Positions 34,007-43,051 of a stretch of 64,000 nt of DNA are shown here, piece after piece. The DNA is from Micromonospora sp. DSM 45708. GTDB lineage: Bacteria; Actinomycetota; Actinomycetes; Mycobacteriales; Micromonosporaceae. Location: positions 1,302,001 through 1,366,000 of the forward strand of contig NZ_CP154796.1 of the NCBI RefSeq assembly GCF_039566955.1, read 5' to 3'. Numbering within the stretch: the first letter of the stretch is position 1; each line of letters opens with the position of its first letter. A program made the position numbers and the translations under genes. Below the pieces are notes generated by a model. It was not told where the DNA came from. It was given only the letters and a program-made list of their open reading frames with translations, and did not search any database.

Positions 34007-34507
34007 ATGCCCGGTCCGGCCCAGGCGCCCACGGTGCCCGCGCACGTGCTGCCGCACCGCACCCCCGCCCAGTTGCTCGCGGTGGCCCGTGAGGGGTTGG
34101 CCGAGGCCGCCCGCACCCGCCCCGACGGTCTCCGGTACGCCGCCGCCCACCTCGCGGCGCTGCGCGCCGCCGCCGCCGTGCTGGCCGCCCGGGCCCGGCC
34201 CGCGCCCACCCGCCGCAACCGGATCACCAGCGTCTGGGTGCTGCTCGCCACCGTCGCCCCCGAGCTGGACGAGTGGGCCGCCTACTTCGCCGCCGGCGCC
34301 AGCAAGCGGGCCGCCGCCGAGGCCGGCATACCCCGGGTGGTCACCGCCCGTGAGGCCGACGACCTGCTCCGTGCCGCCGAACAGTTCGTGACCGTGGTGG
34401 AGACCGCACTCGGCCGGCCGCACCAGCCGGCGCTCGACGGCCTGCCCCGGCCCCTACGGCCCGGCAGCTCCGACGCCGCGCCGCGCCCCGGGTCGGCCGC
34501 CGCCTGA
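34007..34507 (+). CDS. SAV_6107-family HEPN domain protein
   Basis: Encodes 166 residues from an ATG with GGAGGAG upstream. The protein is a helical bundle (PAQLLAVAREGLAEAART, then RYAAAHLAALRAAAAVLAARARP and the conserved RRNRITSVWVLLATVAPELDEWAAYFA). This matches the SAV_6107-type HEPN family found next to imuA'/imuB/dnaE2 in actinobacteria. The RNase-type R-X4-6-H motif of toxic HEPNs is not obvious. Its place as first gene behind the SOS box suggests a DNA-damage role, which is inference. Confidence 0.8.
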   Translation: MPGPAQAPTVPAHVLPHRTPAQLLAVAREGLAEAARTRPDGLRYAAAHLAALRAAAAVLAARARPAPTRRNRITSVWVLLATVAPELDEWAAYFAAGASKRAAAEAGIPRVVTAREADDLLRAAEQFVTVVETALGRPHQPALDGLPRPLRPGSSDAAPRPGSAAA

Positions 34508-34554
34508 GTCGTGGCGCCCGGCCGCCATCGGCGGGACCCGGGGGGCCGGGCGCC

Positions 34555-34610
34555 GCACCACCTGACCCAGCGCACCACCTGATCCAGCGCACCACATGAT
34601 CCACAGCACC
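34555..34610 (+). repeat. 17-bp tandem repeat, three copies plus part
   Basis: Units at 34555-34571, 34572-34588 and 34589-34605 share GCACCACCTGATCCAGC with one to four differences; a partial fourth follows (GCACC). The array lies between the HEPN gene and imuA', about 46 bases upstream of the imuA' start. Confidence 0.85.
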
Positions 34611-34655
34611 ACCACGGGCCGGCTCGTGGCGAGAACACGACGGGGGGTTGGTCCG

Positions 34656-35417
34656 ATGGCGGGCCGCATGGTGGTCGGCTCCGCCGCCCTGGCCGAACTG
34701 GTGCGTCCGGCGAGCGCGCCCGACCCGGCCGGCGGCCACCGGGTGCTCCCCGTCCGGGCCGAGCTGACCGGGCTGCTGCCCAACCGTGGGCTGCGACGCG
34801 GCAGCACCGTCGCGGTCGGCGTCGGCCGTCCCCGGCACAGCGGTGCCACCTCGCTGATCCTCGCGCTGCTCGCCGAGGCGTCCCGGGCCGGCTCGTGGTG
34901 CGCCGTGGTCGGCGTACCCACGTTCGGGGCCGGCGCGGCGGCCGAGGCCGGGATCGCCCTGGACCGGCTCGCCCTGGTGCCCGATCCCGGGCCGGAGTGG
35001 CCCACCGTCGTCGCCGCGCTCATCGACGGGGTCGACGTGGTGGTCACCGCCGTGCCGGCCGCGGTCTCCGCCTCGGTCTCCGCCCGGCTGGCCGCCCGGG
35101 CCCGGCAGCGCGGCAGCGTGCTGGTCCCGTACGGCCGGTGGGACGGTGCGGACGTGACACTCCAGGTGGTCCGTGGCGTCTGGCAGGGGCTCGGGCCGGG
35201 GCGCGGGCGGCTGCGCCGTCGCGAGGTGACCGTCTCGGCCCGCGGCCGGGGCGCCGCCGCCCGGCCCAAGGAGATCAAGGTGTGGCTGCCCGGCGACGAG
35301 CTGACCCGGGTGATCCCCCGCCCGGTCGGGTCCGGCGTCCCCGCCGCCCCGGCCCGCCGGCTGCGCGTGGTGACCTCCGCCGCCCGTCCGCTCACCACCG
35401 TGGCCGGTGCACCGTGA
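34656..35417 (+). CDS. imuA': ImuA'-type mutasome protein
   Basis: Encodes 253 residues, RecA/SulA-like. VLPVRAELTGLLPNRGLRRGSTVAVGVG begins the core (shown as VLPVRAELTGLLPNRGL and RRGSTVAVGVG). GATSLILALLAEASRAGSWCAVVG follows in RecA fold order, with the P-loop degenerate (GRPRHSGATS), so ATP hydrolysis is doubtful. In mycobacteria ImuA' works with ImuB and DnaE2 in error-prone lesion bypass. The start at 34656 has GGGGGG nearby; an ATG at 34596 would lie in the 17-bp repeats. Its stop overlaps the imuB start as GTGA, so the two are coupled. Confidence 0.85.
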   Translation: MAGRMVVGSAALAELVRPASAPDPAGGHRVLPVRAELTGLLPNRGLRRGSTVAVGVGRPRHSGATSLILALLAEASRAGSWCAVVGVPTFGAGAAAEAGIALDRLALVPDPGPEWPTVVAALIDGVDVVVTAVPAAVSASVSARLAARARQRGSVLVPYGRWDGADVTLQVVRGVWQGLGPGRGRLRRREVTVSARGRGAAARPKEIKVWLPGDELTRVIPRPVGSGVPAAPARRLRVVTSAARPLTTVAGAP

Positions 35418-37141
35418 GCGCGAGGAGTGAGCCGGCGCGGGCGCTGCTGCTGTGGTGCCCGGACTGGCCCGTCCTCGCCGCCGAGATCGTCGACGGTGTG
35501 CCCGCCACCGACCCGGTCGTGGTGCTGCACGCCAACCGGGTGGTGGCCTGTTCCGAGCGGGCCCGGGCCGAGGGGATCCGGCGCGGGCTGCGCCGGCGGG
35601 AGGCGCAGGCGCGCTGCCCACGGCTCACCGTGGTCGACCACGATCCCGGCCGGGACGCGCGGGCGTTCGAGCCGGTGGTGGCCGCCGTCGAGGAGGTGGT
35701 CGCCGGCGTCGAGGTGATCCGTCCCGGCGCCTGCGCGACCGCCGCCCGGGGGCCGAGCCGCTACCTCGGCGGTGAGGAGGCGGCGGCCGAGCGGATCGTC
35801 GAGCACGTGGCCCAGAGCTGCGCGGTGGAGAGCCAGGTCGGCATCGCCGACGGGGTCTTCGCGGCCGGCCTGGCCGCCCGCGAGGGGCGGATCGTGCCCC
35901 CGGGCGGCACCGCGGCCTTCCTGGCCGCCCGGCCGGTCGAGGCGCTCGGCCGGCCCGCCCTGGCCGACCTGCTGCGCCGCCTCGGCGTCCGCACCCTCGG
36001 TGACTTCGCCGCGCTGCCCGCCGGGGACGTGCTGGCCCGGTTCGGCTTCGACGGGGCGCTGGCGCACCGGCTCGCCGCCGGGCGGGACGACCGACCGCTC
36101 GCGGTCCGGCAGCCGCCCGCCGACCTGACCGTCACCGTCGAGCACGACGAGCCGATCGACCGGGTGGACGCCGCCGCGTTCGCCGCCCGGACGCTTGCCG
36201 AGCGACTGCACGAGCGGCTCGCCGCGTACGGGCTGGCCTGCACCCGGCTCGGCATCGAGGCGGTCACCGCGCACGGCCAGGAACTGCACCGGGTCTGGCG
36301 GCACGACGGCCTGCTCACCGCCGCGGCCATCGCCGACCGGGTCCGCTGGCAGCTCGACGGGTGGCTCTCGGGCAGCAACGGCCGGGGCGGGGCCCGCCCG
36401 ACCCGCCCGACCGCCGGCATCATCCGGCTGCGGCTGGTGCCGGACGGGGTGCTCGCCCGGGCCGGCCTGCAACCCGGGCTGTGGGGGGAGACCGGCGAGG
36501 AGCGGGAGCGGGCGCACCGGGCGTTGCACCGGGTGCAGGGCATCCTCGGCCCCGAGGCGGTGGTCACCGCCGTCCTGGGTGGGGGGCGCTCCCCGGCCGA
36601 CCAGGTGCGTCTGGTTCCGTGGGGGGACGAGCGGGTGCCCGCCCGTCCCGGCCCACCGCCCGTCCCGCCCACCGTGCCGGAGCCGTCCGCCGAGGCGGCT
36701 GTCGTGCCGGAGCCGGCCACCGAGTCGGCTGTCGTGCCGGTCGGGTCCGCCGATTCGGGCCGGACGGCGGTGCGGGCCGGTCGCCGGACCGGCCGGGCCA
36801 GGGCGGTGCCCGAGCCGCCGTGGCCGGGGCGGATCCCGCCGCCGTCGCCGGCGGTGGTGCTGCCCACCCCGCTGGCGGCCGAGGTGCACGACGCGGCGGG
36901 CCAGCCGGTCGTGGTGAGCGCCCGGCTGGTGGTCAGCGCGGCGCCGGCCCGGCTGACCGTGGGCGCCGGCCGGCCGGCCGAGGTCTCCGGATGGGCCGGC
37001 CCGTGGCCGGTGGACGAGCGCTGGTGGGCGCCGGCCGAGGCGCGTCGGCGGGCCCGGTTCCAGGTCTGCCTGGTCGACGGCACGGCCCTGCTGCTCGCCG
37101 TCGAGGGCGGGCAGTGGCTGGTGGAGGCGATCTATGACTGA
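35414..37141 (+). CDS. imuB: ImuB, catalytically inactive Y-family polymerase-like protein
   Basis: Encodes 575 residues. The Y-family fold is recognisable (ALLLWCPDWPVLAAEIVDG, then VVACSERARAEGIRRGLRRREAQARCP), but the catalytic acidic motif DMDAFFASVE of active enzymes is replaced by CPDWPVLAAE and the SLDEAFLD motif is missing. A little-finger-like part and a long proline-rich C-terminal region follow, ending with a conserved tryptophan-rich block (WAGPWPVDERWWAPAEARRRARFQV). ImuB is the scaffold that bridges DnaE2, ImuA' and the sliding clamp. The start contains the GCGAGGAGTGAGC repeat word seen at 16111. Confidence 0.92.
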   Translation: MSARSEPARALLLWCPDWPVLAAEIVDGVPATDPVVVLHANRVVACSERARAEGIRRGLRRREAQARCPRLTVVDHDPGRDARAFEPVVAAVEEVVAGVEVIRPGACATAARGPSRYLGGEEAAAERIVEHVAQSCAVESQVGIADGVFAAGLAAREGRIVPPGGTAAFLAARPVEALGRPALADLLRRLGVRTLGDFAALPAGDVLARFGFDGALAHRLAAGRDDRPLAVRQPPADLTVTVEHDEPIDRVDAAAFAARTLAERLHERLAAYGLACTRLGIEAVTAHGQELHRVWRHDGLLTAAAIADRVRWQLDGWLSGSNGRGGARPTRPTAGIIRLRLVPDGVLARAGLQPGLWGETGEERERAHRALHRVQGILGPEAVVTAVLGGGRSPADQVRLVPWGDERVPARPGPPPVPPTVPEPSAEAAVVPEPATESAVVPVGSADSGRTAVRAGRRTGRARAVPEPPWPGRIPPPSPAVVLPTPLAAEVHDAAGQPVVVSARLVVSAAPARLTVGAGRPAEVSGWAGPWPVDERWWAPAEARRRARFQVCLVDGTALLLAVEGGQWLVEAIYD

Positions 37142-37206
37142 GCGGCTCGCCGCGGCTCGCTGGCGTGCCGCCGTGCCGCGCCGACTTCCGCTCGCCGGGG
37201 GCTACG

Positions 37207-37319
37207 AACTTGATGGCGTAAACGGGTCGCCCCACCGACCTGTCGCCGCCGTCGCCACCACCACCACCACCACCGCTGCCGTTGCCGGTGTCGCCATGAC
37301 TCATCCGTGCCATCAAGTT
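37207..37319. repeat. Inverted repeat, AACTTGATGGC family, copy 1
   Basis: Perfect 11-base arms at 37207-37217 and 37309-37319 with a loop of about 90 bases rich in CCACCACC. It lies between imuB and dnaE2. The right arm with flank (complement reads AACTTGATGGCACGGATGAGTC) almost matches the left arm of the element at 53235-53314, so both belong to one family. Confidence 0.75.
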
Positions 37320-37387
37320 GGCAGGCCACCGCAGGTAGCCCTTCGACCGGCCGACAGGGGAGAACGTGGCGGGCGGGGGAGCGCGGC

Positions 37388-40300
37388 ATGAGCTTCCACA
37401 ACCCGAGGATGCCCTGGTCGAAGCTGGAGCAGGTGTTGTCCGGCCGGGGCGACGAGCGGGGCCGGGGCGAACGGCACCTGCACGTGGTGGACCCGCTCGC
37501 GGTCGACGCCGACGGCGGCGACGCCCCGGCCTGGAGCCGCAAACGCGTGGAATACCGGCCGCCGGAGCTGGACCGCGCGGACGGCGCCGTGCCCTACGCC
37601 GAGCTGCACGCGCACTCCAACTTCAGTTTCCTCGACGGGGCCAGCCACCCCGAGGAGATGGCCGAGGAGGCCGCCCGGCTGGGGCTCACCGCGCTCGCCG
37701 TCACCGACCACGACGGCTTCTACGGCGTGGTGCGCTTCGCCGAGGCGGCCCGCGCGCTGCGACTGCCGACGATCTTCGGGGCCGAACTCTCGCTCGGGCT
37801 GCCCGGCCCGCAGAACGGCGAACCCGACCCGCTCGGCCGGCACCTGCTGGTGCTCGCGCACGGCCACGAGGGGTACGCGCGTCTCGCCGCCACCATCTCC
37901 CGGGCCCAGCTACGCGGTGGGGAGAAGGGCCGCCCGGTCTACGGCGAGCTGGAACAGATCGCCGCCGAGCTGAAGGACCACGTGCTGGTGCTCACCGGCT
38001 GCCGCAAGGGGCACGTGCCGGCCGCGCTGCTCACCGACGGGGTCGACGCGGCAGCCCGGGAACTGGACCGGCTCACCGCGCTGTTCGGCGCGGAGACGGT
38101 GGCGGTGGAGCTGACCGACCACGGCCACCCGGTCGACGCCGACCGCAACGACGCGCTGGCCGAGCTGGCCGCCGCCGCCGGGCTGCCCACGGTCGCCACG
38201 AACAACGTGCACTACGCCACGCCGGGCCGACGTCGGCTGGCCACCACCGTGGCGGCGGTCCGGGCCCGGCGCAGCCTCGACGAGATCGACGGTTGGCTGC
38301 CCGCCGCGGCCACCGCCCACCTGCGCAGCGGCGCGGAGATGGCGGCGCGGTTCGCCGCGTACCCGGGTGCGGTGGCCCGGGCCGCCGAGTTCGGCGCGGA
38401 ACTCGCGTTCGACCTGCACCTGGTCGCGCCGCGGCTGCCGGCGTACCCGGTGCCGGCCGGGCACACGGAGATGAGCTGGCTGCGGCGGCTGACCATGGAC
38501 GGCGCCCGGGAGCGCTACGGCCCGCCCGAGGCGCACCCGGAGGCGTACGCGCAGCTCGAGCACGAGCTGCGGATGATCGACGAGCTGGGCTTCCCCGGCT
38601 ACTTCCTGGTGGTCTACGACATCGTCACGTTCTGCCGGCAGCAGGACATCTACTGCCAGGGGCGGGGCTCGGCGGCCAACTCGGCGGTCTGCTACGCGCT
38701 GCGCATCACCAACGTGGACGCGGTCCGGCACCGGCTGCTGTTCGAGCGCTTCCTCGCCCCGGAACGGGACGGGCCGCCCGACATCGACGTGGACATCGAG
38801 TCCGACCGGCGGGAGGAGGTGATCCAGCACGTCTACGCCCGATACGGCCGGGAGCACACCGCCCAGGTCGCCAACGTCATCTCGTACCGGCCCCGGTCGG
38901 CGGTGCGGGACGTGGCCAAGGCGTTCGGGTTCTCGCCCGGCCAGCAGGACGCCTGGAGCAAGCAGATCGACAGGTGGGGCTCGGTCGCCGCGGTCGACGT
39001 GGCGGACATCCCCGAGCAGGTGGTCGCGTACGCGAACGAGTTGCAGACGTTCCCCCGGCACCTGGGCATCCACTCCGGCGGCATGGTGATCTGCGACCGG
39101 CCGGTGATCGAGGTCTGCCCGGTGGAGTGGGGCCGGATGCCCGGCCGCAGCGTGCTCCAGTGGGACAAGGACGACTGCGCCGCGGTCGGCCTGGTCAAGT
39201 TCGACCTGCTCGGCCTCGGCATGCTGTCCGCGTTGCACTACGGCTACGACATGATCGGGATGAGTCTGGACCTGGGCGGGATGACGCTGGACGACCCCGA
39301 GGTCTACGACATGCTCTGCCGGGCCGACTCGGTCGGCGTGTTCCAGGTGGAGAGCCGGGCCCAGATGGCCACCCTGCCCCGGCTCAAGCCCCGCGAGTTC
39401 TACGACCTGGTGGTGGAGGTGGCGCTGATCCGGCCCGGTCCGATCCAGGGCGGCTCGGTGCACCCGTACATCCGGCGCAAGAACGGCCAGGAGCCGGTGA
39501 CGTACGCGCACCCGCTGATGCGCAACGCGCTGGAGAAGACGCTCGGCGTGCCGCTGTTCCAGGAGCAGCTCATGCAGCTCGCCATCGACCTGGCCGGGTT
39601 CGACGCGGCCGGCGCGGACCAGTTGCGCCGGGCCATGGGCGCGAAACGCTCGGTGGAGCGGATGGCCCGGATCGCCGACCGGCTCTACGCCGGGATGGCC
39701 GAGCGCGGCATCACCGGCGAGCTGGCCGACGACGTCTACCGCAAGCTCACCGCGTTCGCCAGCTACGGCTTCCCGGAGAGCCACGCGATGAGCTTCGCCT
39801 ACCTGGTCTACGCCAGCTCGTGGCTCAAGCGCTACCACCCGGGCCCGTTCCTGGCCGCGCTGCTCAACGCCCAGCCGATGGGCTTCTACTCGCCGCAGAC
39901 GCTCGCCGACGACGCCCGCCGGCACGGGGTGGAGGTGCGCCGGCCGGACATCAACGCCAGCGGCGCCAAGGCGGTGCTGGAGTCGACGCCGGAGACCCGG
40001 TGGGGGAGCCTGCCGGGGGAGCCGCCGCACGCCTGGGGGCTGGGCGGTCCGGCGGTCCGGCTCGGGCTGGGCAGCGTCCGTACCCTCGGCGAGGACGCGG
40101 CCGAGCGGATCGAGACGGAGCGGACCGCGCACGGGCCGTACCGGGACATGCCGGACCTGGCCCGGCGGACCGGTCTGACCGCGGCGCAGCTGGAGGCGCT
40201 GGCCACCGCGGACGCGTTCGCCTGCTTCGGGCTGACCCGGCGGCAGGCGCTCTGGGCCGCCGGCGCGGCGGCCCAGGACCGGCCCGACCGGCTACCCGGC

Positions 40301-40750
40301 ACGGTGACCGGCGCGGACCCGCCCACGCTGCCCGGCATGGCGGCGGTGGACCGGCTGGTCGCCGACGTCTGGGCTACCGGCCTGTCCCCCGAGAGCCACC
40401 CGGCCCGCTTCCTCCGGGACCGGCTCGACGCGCTGGGCGCGGTGCCGATCGCCCGGCTCGGCCAGGTGCCGCCCGGGCGGCGGATCCGGGTCGGCGGGAT
40501 CGTCACCCACCGGCAGCGCCCGGCGACCGCCGGCGGGGTCACGTTCCTCAACCTGGAGGACGAGACCGGCATGCTCAACGTCACGTGTTCGCCGGGGCTG
40601 TGGCAGAGATACCGTCGAATCGCCCGCACCAGCGGGGCACTGGTGGTGCGGGGCCGGTTGCAGCGGCACGAGGGCGTCACGAACCTCACCGCGGACCGGC
40701 TGGACTCGATCGAGCCGCCCGTCACGCCGGCGTCCCGGGATTTCCGTTGA
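37388..40750 (+). CDS. dnaE2: Error-prone DNA polymerase III alpha subunit DnaE2
   Basis: Encodes 1120 residues. An N-terminal PHP domain (YAELHAHSNFSFLDGAS, VTDHDGFYG) precedes the C-family polymerase core with GFPGYFLVVYDIV, QGRGSAANSAVCYAL and catalytic aspartates Asp465 and Asp467 in PDIDVDIESDRR. A third catalytic region lies near LVKFDLLGLGML. The C-terminus has HhH and OB parts (GLSPESHPARFLRDRL, then a RIRVGGIVTHRQRP fold) and lacks the tau-binding tail of DnaE1. DnaE2 with ImuA' and ImuB does SOS mutagenesis. GGGGGAG precedes ATG 37388. An inverted repeat sits upstream, so it may also have its own promoter. Confidence 0.95.
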   Translation: MSFHNPRMPWSKLEQVLSGRGDERGRGERHLHVVDPLAVDADGGDAPAWSRKRVEYRPPELDRADGAVPYAELHAHSNFSFLDGASHPEEMAEEAARLGLTALAVTDHDGFYGVVRFAEAARALRLPTIFGAELSLGLPGPQNGEPDPLGRHLLVLAHGHEGYARLAATISRAQLRGGEKGRPVYGELEQIAAELKDHVLVLTGCRKGHVPAALLTDGVDAAARELDRLTALFGAETVAVELTDHGHPVDADRNDALAELAAAAGLPTVATNNVHYATPGRRRLATTVAAVRARRSLDEIDGWLPAAATAHLRSGAEMAARFAAYPGAVARAAEFGAELAFDLHLVAPRLPAYPVPAGHTEMSWLRRLTMDGARERYGPPEAHPEAYAQLEHELRMIDELGFPGYFLVVYDIVTFCRQQDIYCQGRGSAANSAVCYALRITNVDAVRHRLLFERFLAPERDGPPDIDVDIESDRREEVIQHVYARYGREHTAQVANVISYRPRSAVRDVAKAFGFSPGQQDAWSKQIDRWGSVAAVDVADIPEQVVAYANELQTFPRHLGIHSGGMVICDRPVIEVCPVEWGRMPGRSVLQWDKDDCAAVGLVKFDLLGLGMLSALHYGYDMIGMSLDLGGMTLDDPEVYDMLCRADSVGVFQVESRAQMATLPRLKPREFYDLVVEVALIRPGPIQGGSVHPYIRRKNGQEPVTYAHPLMRNALEKTLGVPLFQEQLMQLAIDLAGFDAAGADQLRRAMGAKRSVERMARIADRLYAGMAERGITGELADDVYRKLTAFASYGFPESHAMSFAYLVYASSWLKRYHPGPFLAALLNAQPMGFYSPQTLADDARRHGVEVRRPDINASGAKAVLESTPETRWGSLPGEPPHAWGLGGPAVRLGLGSVRTLGEDAAERIETERTAHGPYRDMPDLARRTGLTAAQLEALATADAFACFGLTRRQALWAAGAAAQDRPDRLPGTVTGADPPTLPGMAAVDRLVADVWATGLSPESHPARFLRDRLDALGAVPIARLGQVPPGRRIRVGGIVTHRQRPATAGGVTFLNLEDETGMLNVTCSPGLWQRYRRIARTSGALVVRGRLQRHEGVTNLTADRLDSIEPPVTPASRDFR

Positions 40751-40771
40751 CCGTAGTGATCCACATTACGG
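40751..40771. terminator. Short hairpin after dnaE2
   Basis: CCGTAGTG (40751-40758) pairs with CATTACGG (40764-40771) with one wobble and a five-base loop, starting directly after the dnaE2 stop codon. There is no T-run. It is followed by two CCGGACACGGG words. Confidence 0.45.
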
Positions 40772-40847
40772 TTTCCCGGGGCCGGACACGGGAGACTCCC
40801 GGACACGGGTGGGCAGAGTGGCGCACCCGGGTATGGGGGATGAACCG

Positions 40848-41027
40848 ATGACCTTTCACAGCACGTACCCCGGTGGCGTGGCCAACGCCCGACGGACCCG
40901 GCTCGGCGCCGGGTGGGCGCCCACCCACGAGATCGAGCCGCGCGAGCACCAGGTGACCGACGGCCCGGTGGCCAACGCCCAGCGTTCCCGCGCCGAGGAG
41001 GACCCGGCCGGCGGCGGCGAGTCCTGA
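40848..41027 (+). CDS. Small hydrophilic protein with duplicated VANA motif
   Basis: Encodes 59 residues from ATG 40848 (in-frame ATGs at 40833 and earlier are possible). The sequence is charged and has two related segments, GGVANARRTR and GPVANAQRSR, spaced about 31 residues apart. No signal peptide, membrane helix or known domain is evident. It lies between dnaE2 and a methyltransferase gene, in the same direction. Codon use is normal for the region, so I think it is real. Function unknown. Confidence 0.6.
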   Translation: MTFHSTYPGGVANARRTRLGAGWAPTHEIEPREHQVTDGPVANAQRSRAEEDPAGGGES

Positions 41028-41066
41028 CCCCGAGCCGGGGGGATGACCGGCGCTGACGACCATGGC

Positions 41067-41072
41067 TAGGCT
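41067..41072 (+). promoter_or_regulatory. -10 box for leaderless methyltransferase transcript
   Basis: TAGGCT ends six bases before GTG 41079, with no ribosome-binding site between. Confidence 0.45.
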
Positions 41073-41078
41073 CCCCTC

Positions 41079-41810
41079 GTGGAGCAGACCCGAACCCTCA
41101 CCCCCCGCACCGCCGTGATCTGGTCGGTGCTCCGGGCCGAGCTGGGCCGGCGGGCCGACGAACGGCTCGCCGTGCTCGACGTCGGCGGCGGGACCGGCGG
41201 CTTCGCCGTCCCGCTCGCCGAGGCCGGCCACCGGGTCACCGTGGTCGACGCCAGCCCCGACGCGCTCGCCGCGCTGACCCGCCGGGCCGCCGAGGCCGGG
41301 GTCGCCGATCGGGTACGCGCGACGCAGGGCGACGCCGACGCGCTCGCCGGGCTGGTCGAACCCGCCTCGGTGGACCTGGTGCTCTGCCACTCCGTCCTGG
41401 AGGTGGTCGACGACCCGCACCCGGTGACGGCGGCGCTGGTCGCCGCGCTCCGGCCGGGCGGCGCGGCCAGCGTGCTGGTCGCCGCGCGGGCCGCCGCGGT
41501 GCTCGGCCGGGCGATGAACGGGCAGCTCGACGCCGCCGCCGCGCTCGCCGCCGACCCGCACGGCACCGCCGGCGGCCGGGACACGCTGCGCCGCCGCTAC
41601 GACGCCGACGGCGCGACCGCGCTGCTCACCGCCGCCGGGCTCGTCGTCGAGGAGATCCACGGCGTACGCGTGCTCGCCGACCTGCTCCCGGCCGCCGTGG
41701 CCGACGGTCAGCCGGCCGCCCTGGTGGAGTTGGAACGGGCCCTGGCCGGTCGGTCGCCGTACCGGGACCTGGCCGCCCAACTGCACCTGTTCGCCCGTCG
41801 TCCGGCATGA
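41079..41810 (+). CDS. Class I SAM-dependent methyltransferase
   Basis: Encodes 243 residues. The SAM-binding motif I is VLDVGGGTGGFAVPLAEAGH with the acidic motif II VTVVDASPDAL; VDLVLCHSVLEVVDDP is motif IV and LRPGGAASVLV the following strand. The layout resembles small-molecule or tRNA wobble-uridine (CmoM-like) methyltransferases, but the substrate is not determined. Its stop overlaps the ATG of the next gene as ATGA, so the two are co-translated. Confidence 0.87.
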   Translation: MEQTRTLTPRTAVIWSVLRAELGRRADERLAVLDVGGGTGGFAVPLAEAGHRVTVVDASPDALAALTRRAAEAGVADRVRATQGDADALAGLVEPASVDLVLCHSVLEVVDDPHPVTAALVAALRPGGAASVLVAARAAAVLGRAMNGQLDAAAALAADPHGTAGGRDTLRRRYDADGATALLTAAGLVVEEIHGVRVLADLLPAAVADGQPAALVELERALAGRSPYRDLAAQLHLFARRPA

Positions 41811-42958
41811 CCGGCCCACTCGACCGGGTCGCGCCCCGCTACGGCGGCGGCAGTCTGGTCGACGTGCTGCCCAGCGCGCTCGCGCTGCTCGGCGTGCCCG
41901 GCGCGATCGACCTGCTCGACCTGACGCCCCGGCTGGCCGGGGTCCGCCGGATCGCCGTGCTGCTCGTCGACGGCCTCGGCTGGCACCAGATCCCCACCGC
42001 CGCCCGGTACGCGCCGACGCTGGCCGGGCTGGCCGCCACCACCGGCACGCCGCTCACCGCGGGTTTCCCCTCCACCACCCCGACCAGTCTGGTCAGCCTC
42101 GGCACCGGCACCCCGCCCGGCGCGCACGGCGTGCTCGGCTTCACGGTCCGGGTGCCCGGCACCGACCGGGTGCTCACCCACGTCGACTGGGCCGGCGACC
42201 CCGACCCGTCCCGCTGGCAACCGGTCCCCACCTGGTACGAGCGGGCCCGTGCCGCCGGCGTGGCGGTGACCGTGGTGAGCCGCCCCGAGTTCGCCGGCAG
42301 CGGCCTGACGCTGGCCGCCAACCGGGGCGGCGACTACCGGGGCGCGGCCGGGGTCGACGCGCTCGCCGCGCGGATGCTGGCCGCGCTGGCCGCCGGCGCC
42401 GGGCCCGCCCTGGTCTCCGGCTACCACCCCGACCTGGACCGGCACGGGCACCTCAGCGGCGTCGACTCGGCGCCCTGGCGGACGGCCGCCGCCGAGGTGG
42501 ACGCGCTGCTGGCCCGCCTGGTGGACGGGTTGCCGCCGGACGCCGCGCTGCTGGTCACCGCCGACCACGGCCAGCTCGACATCCCCGCCGGGCACCGGTT
42601 CGACCTGGACACCGACCCCCGGCTGCGGGCCGGGGTGCGGGTGGTGGCCGGCGAGCCCCGGGTCCGCTACCTGCACGTCGCGCCGGGTGCCGAGGCCGAC
42701 GTGGTGGCCGCCTGGACCGGGGTGCTGGGCGGGGCGGCCGACGTGCTGACCCGGGCGGAGGCGGTGGCCACCGGCTGGTTCGGGCCGGTGCCGGAGGCAC
42801 ACCTGGCCCGGATCGGGGACGTGGTGGTGGTGTGCCGGGACACGTACGCGGTGGTCGCCACCCGGTCCGAGCCGCCGATGGCGTCGCGGCTGGTGGCGTA
42901 CCACGGCGCGGACACCGCCGCGGAGATGACCGTCCCGCTGCTGGTGGTCCGGGGCTGA
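41807..42958 (+). CDS. Alkaline phosphatase-superfamily nucleotide pyrophosphatase/phosphodiesterase
   Basis: Encodes 383 residues. The metal and nucleophile motif is GVRRIAVLLVDGLGWHQI with TSLVSLGTGTPPGAHGVLGF (nucleophile threonine region), and the second metal site is SGYHPDLDRHGHLSG, then TADHGQLDIPAGHRF. This order is that of NPP-type phosphodiesterases. There is no signal peptide, so it probably acts in the cytoplasm. It is coupled to the methyltransferase upstream. Substrate unknown. Confidence 0.87.
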   Translation: MTGPLDRVAPRYGGGSLVDVLPSALALLGVPGAIDLLDLTPRLAGVRRIAVLLVDGLGWHQIPTAARYAPTLAGLAATTGTPLTAGFPSTTPTSLVSLGTGTPPGAHGVLGFTVRVPGTDRVLTHVDWAGDPDPSRWQPVPTWYERARAAGVAVTVVSRPEFAGSGLTLAANRGGDYRGAAGVDALAARMLAALAAGAGPALVSGYHPDLDRHGHLSGVDSAPWRTAAAEVDALLARLVDGLPPDAALLVTADHGQLDIPAGHRFDLDTDPRLRAGVRVVAGEPRVRYLHVAPGAEADVVAAWTGVLGGAADVLTRAEAVATGWFGPVPEAHLARIGDVVVVCRDTYAVVATRSEPPMASRLVAYHGADTAAEMTVPLLVVRG

Positions 42959-43038
42959 CCGGCGGTCCGGTGGGGCCGGGGGCGGCCGGCGGTCCGGTGG
43001 GGGCGGGGCTGACCGGCGGACCTGTCGGACGGGCGGGC

Positions 43039-43044
43039 TAGCCT
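43039..43044 (+). promoter_or_regulatory. -10 box for leaderless dinB transcript
   Basis: TAGCCT is followed by seven bases and ATG 43052. No LexA-type box was seen upstream of dinB. Confidence 0.45.
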
Positions 43045-43051
43045 GCGGGGC

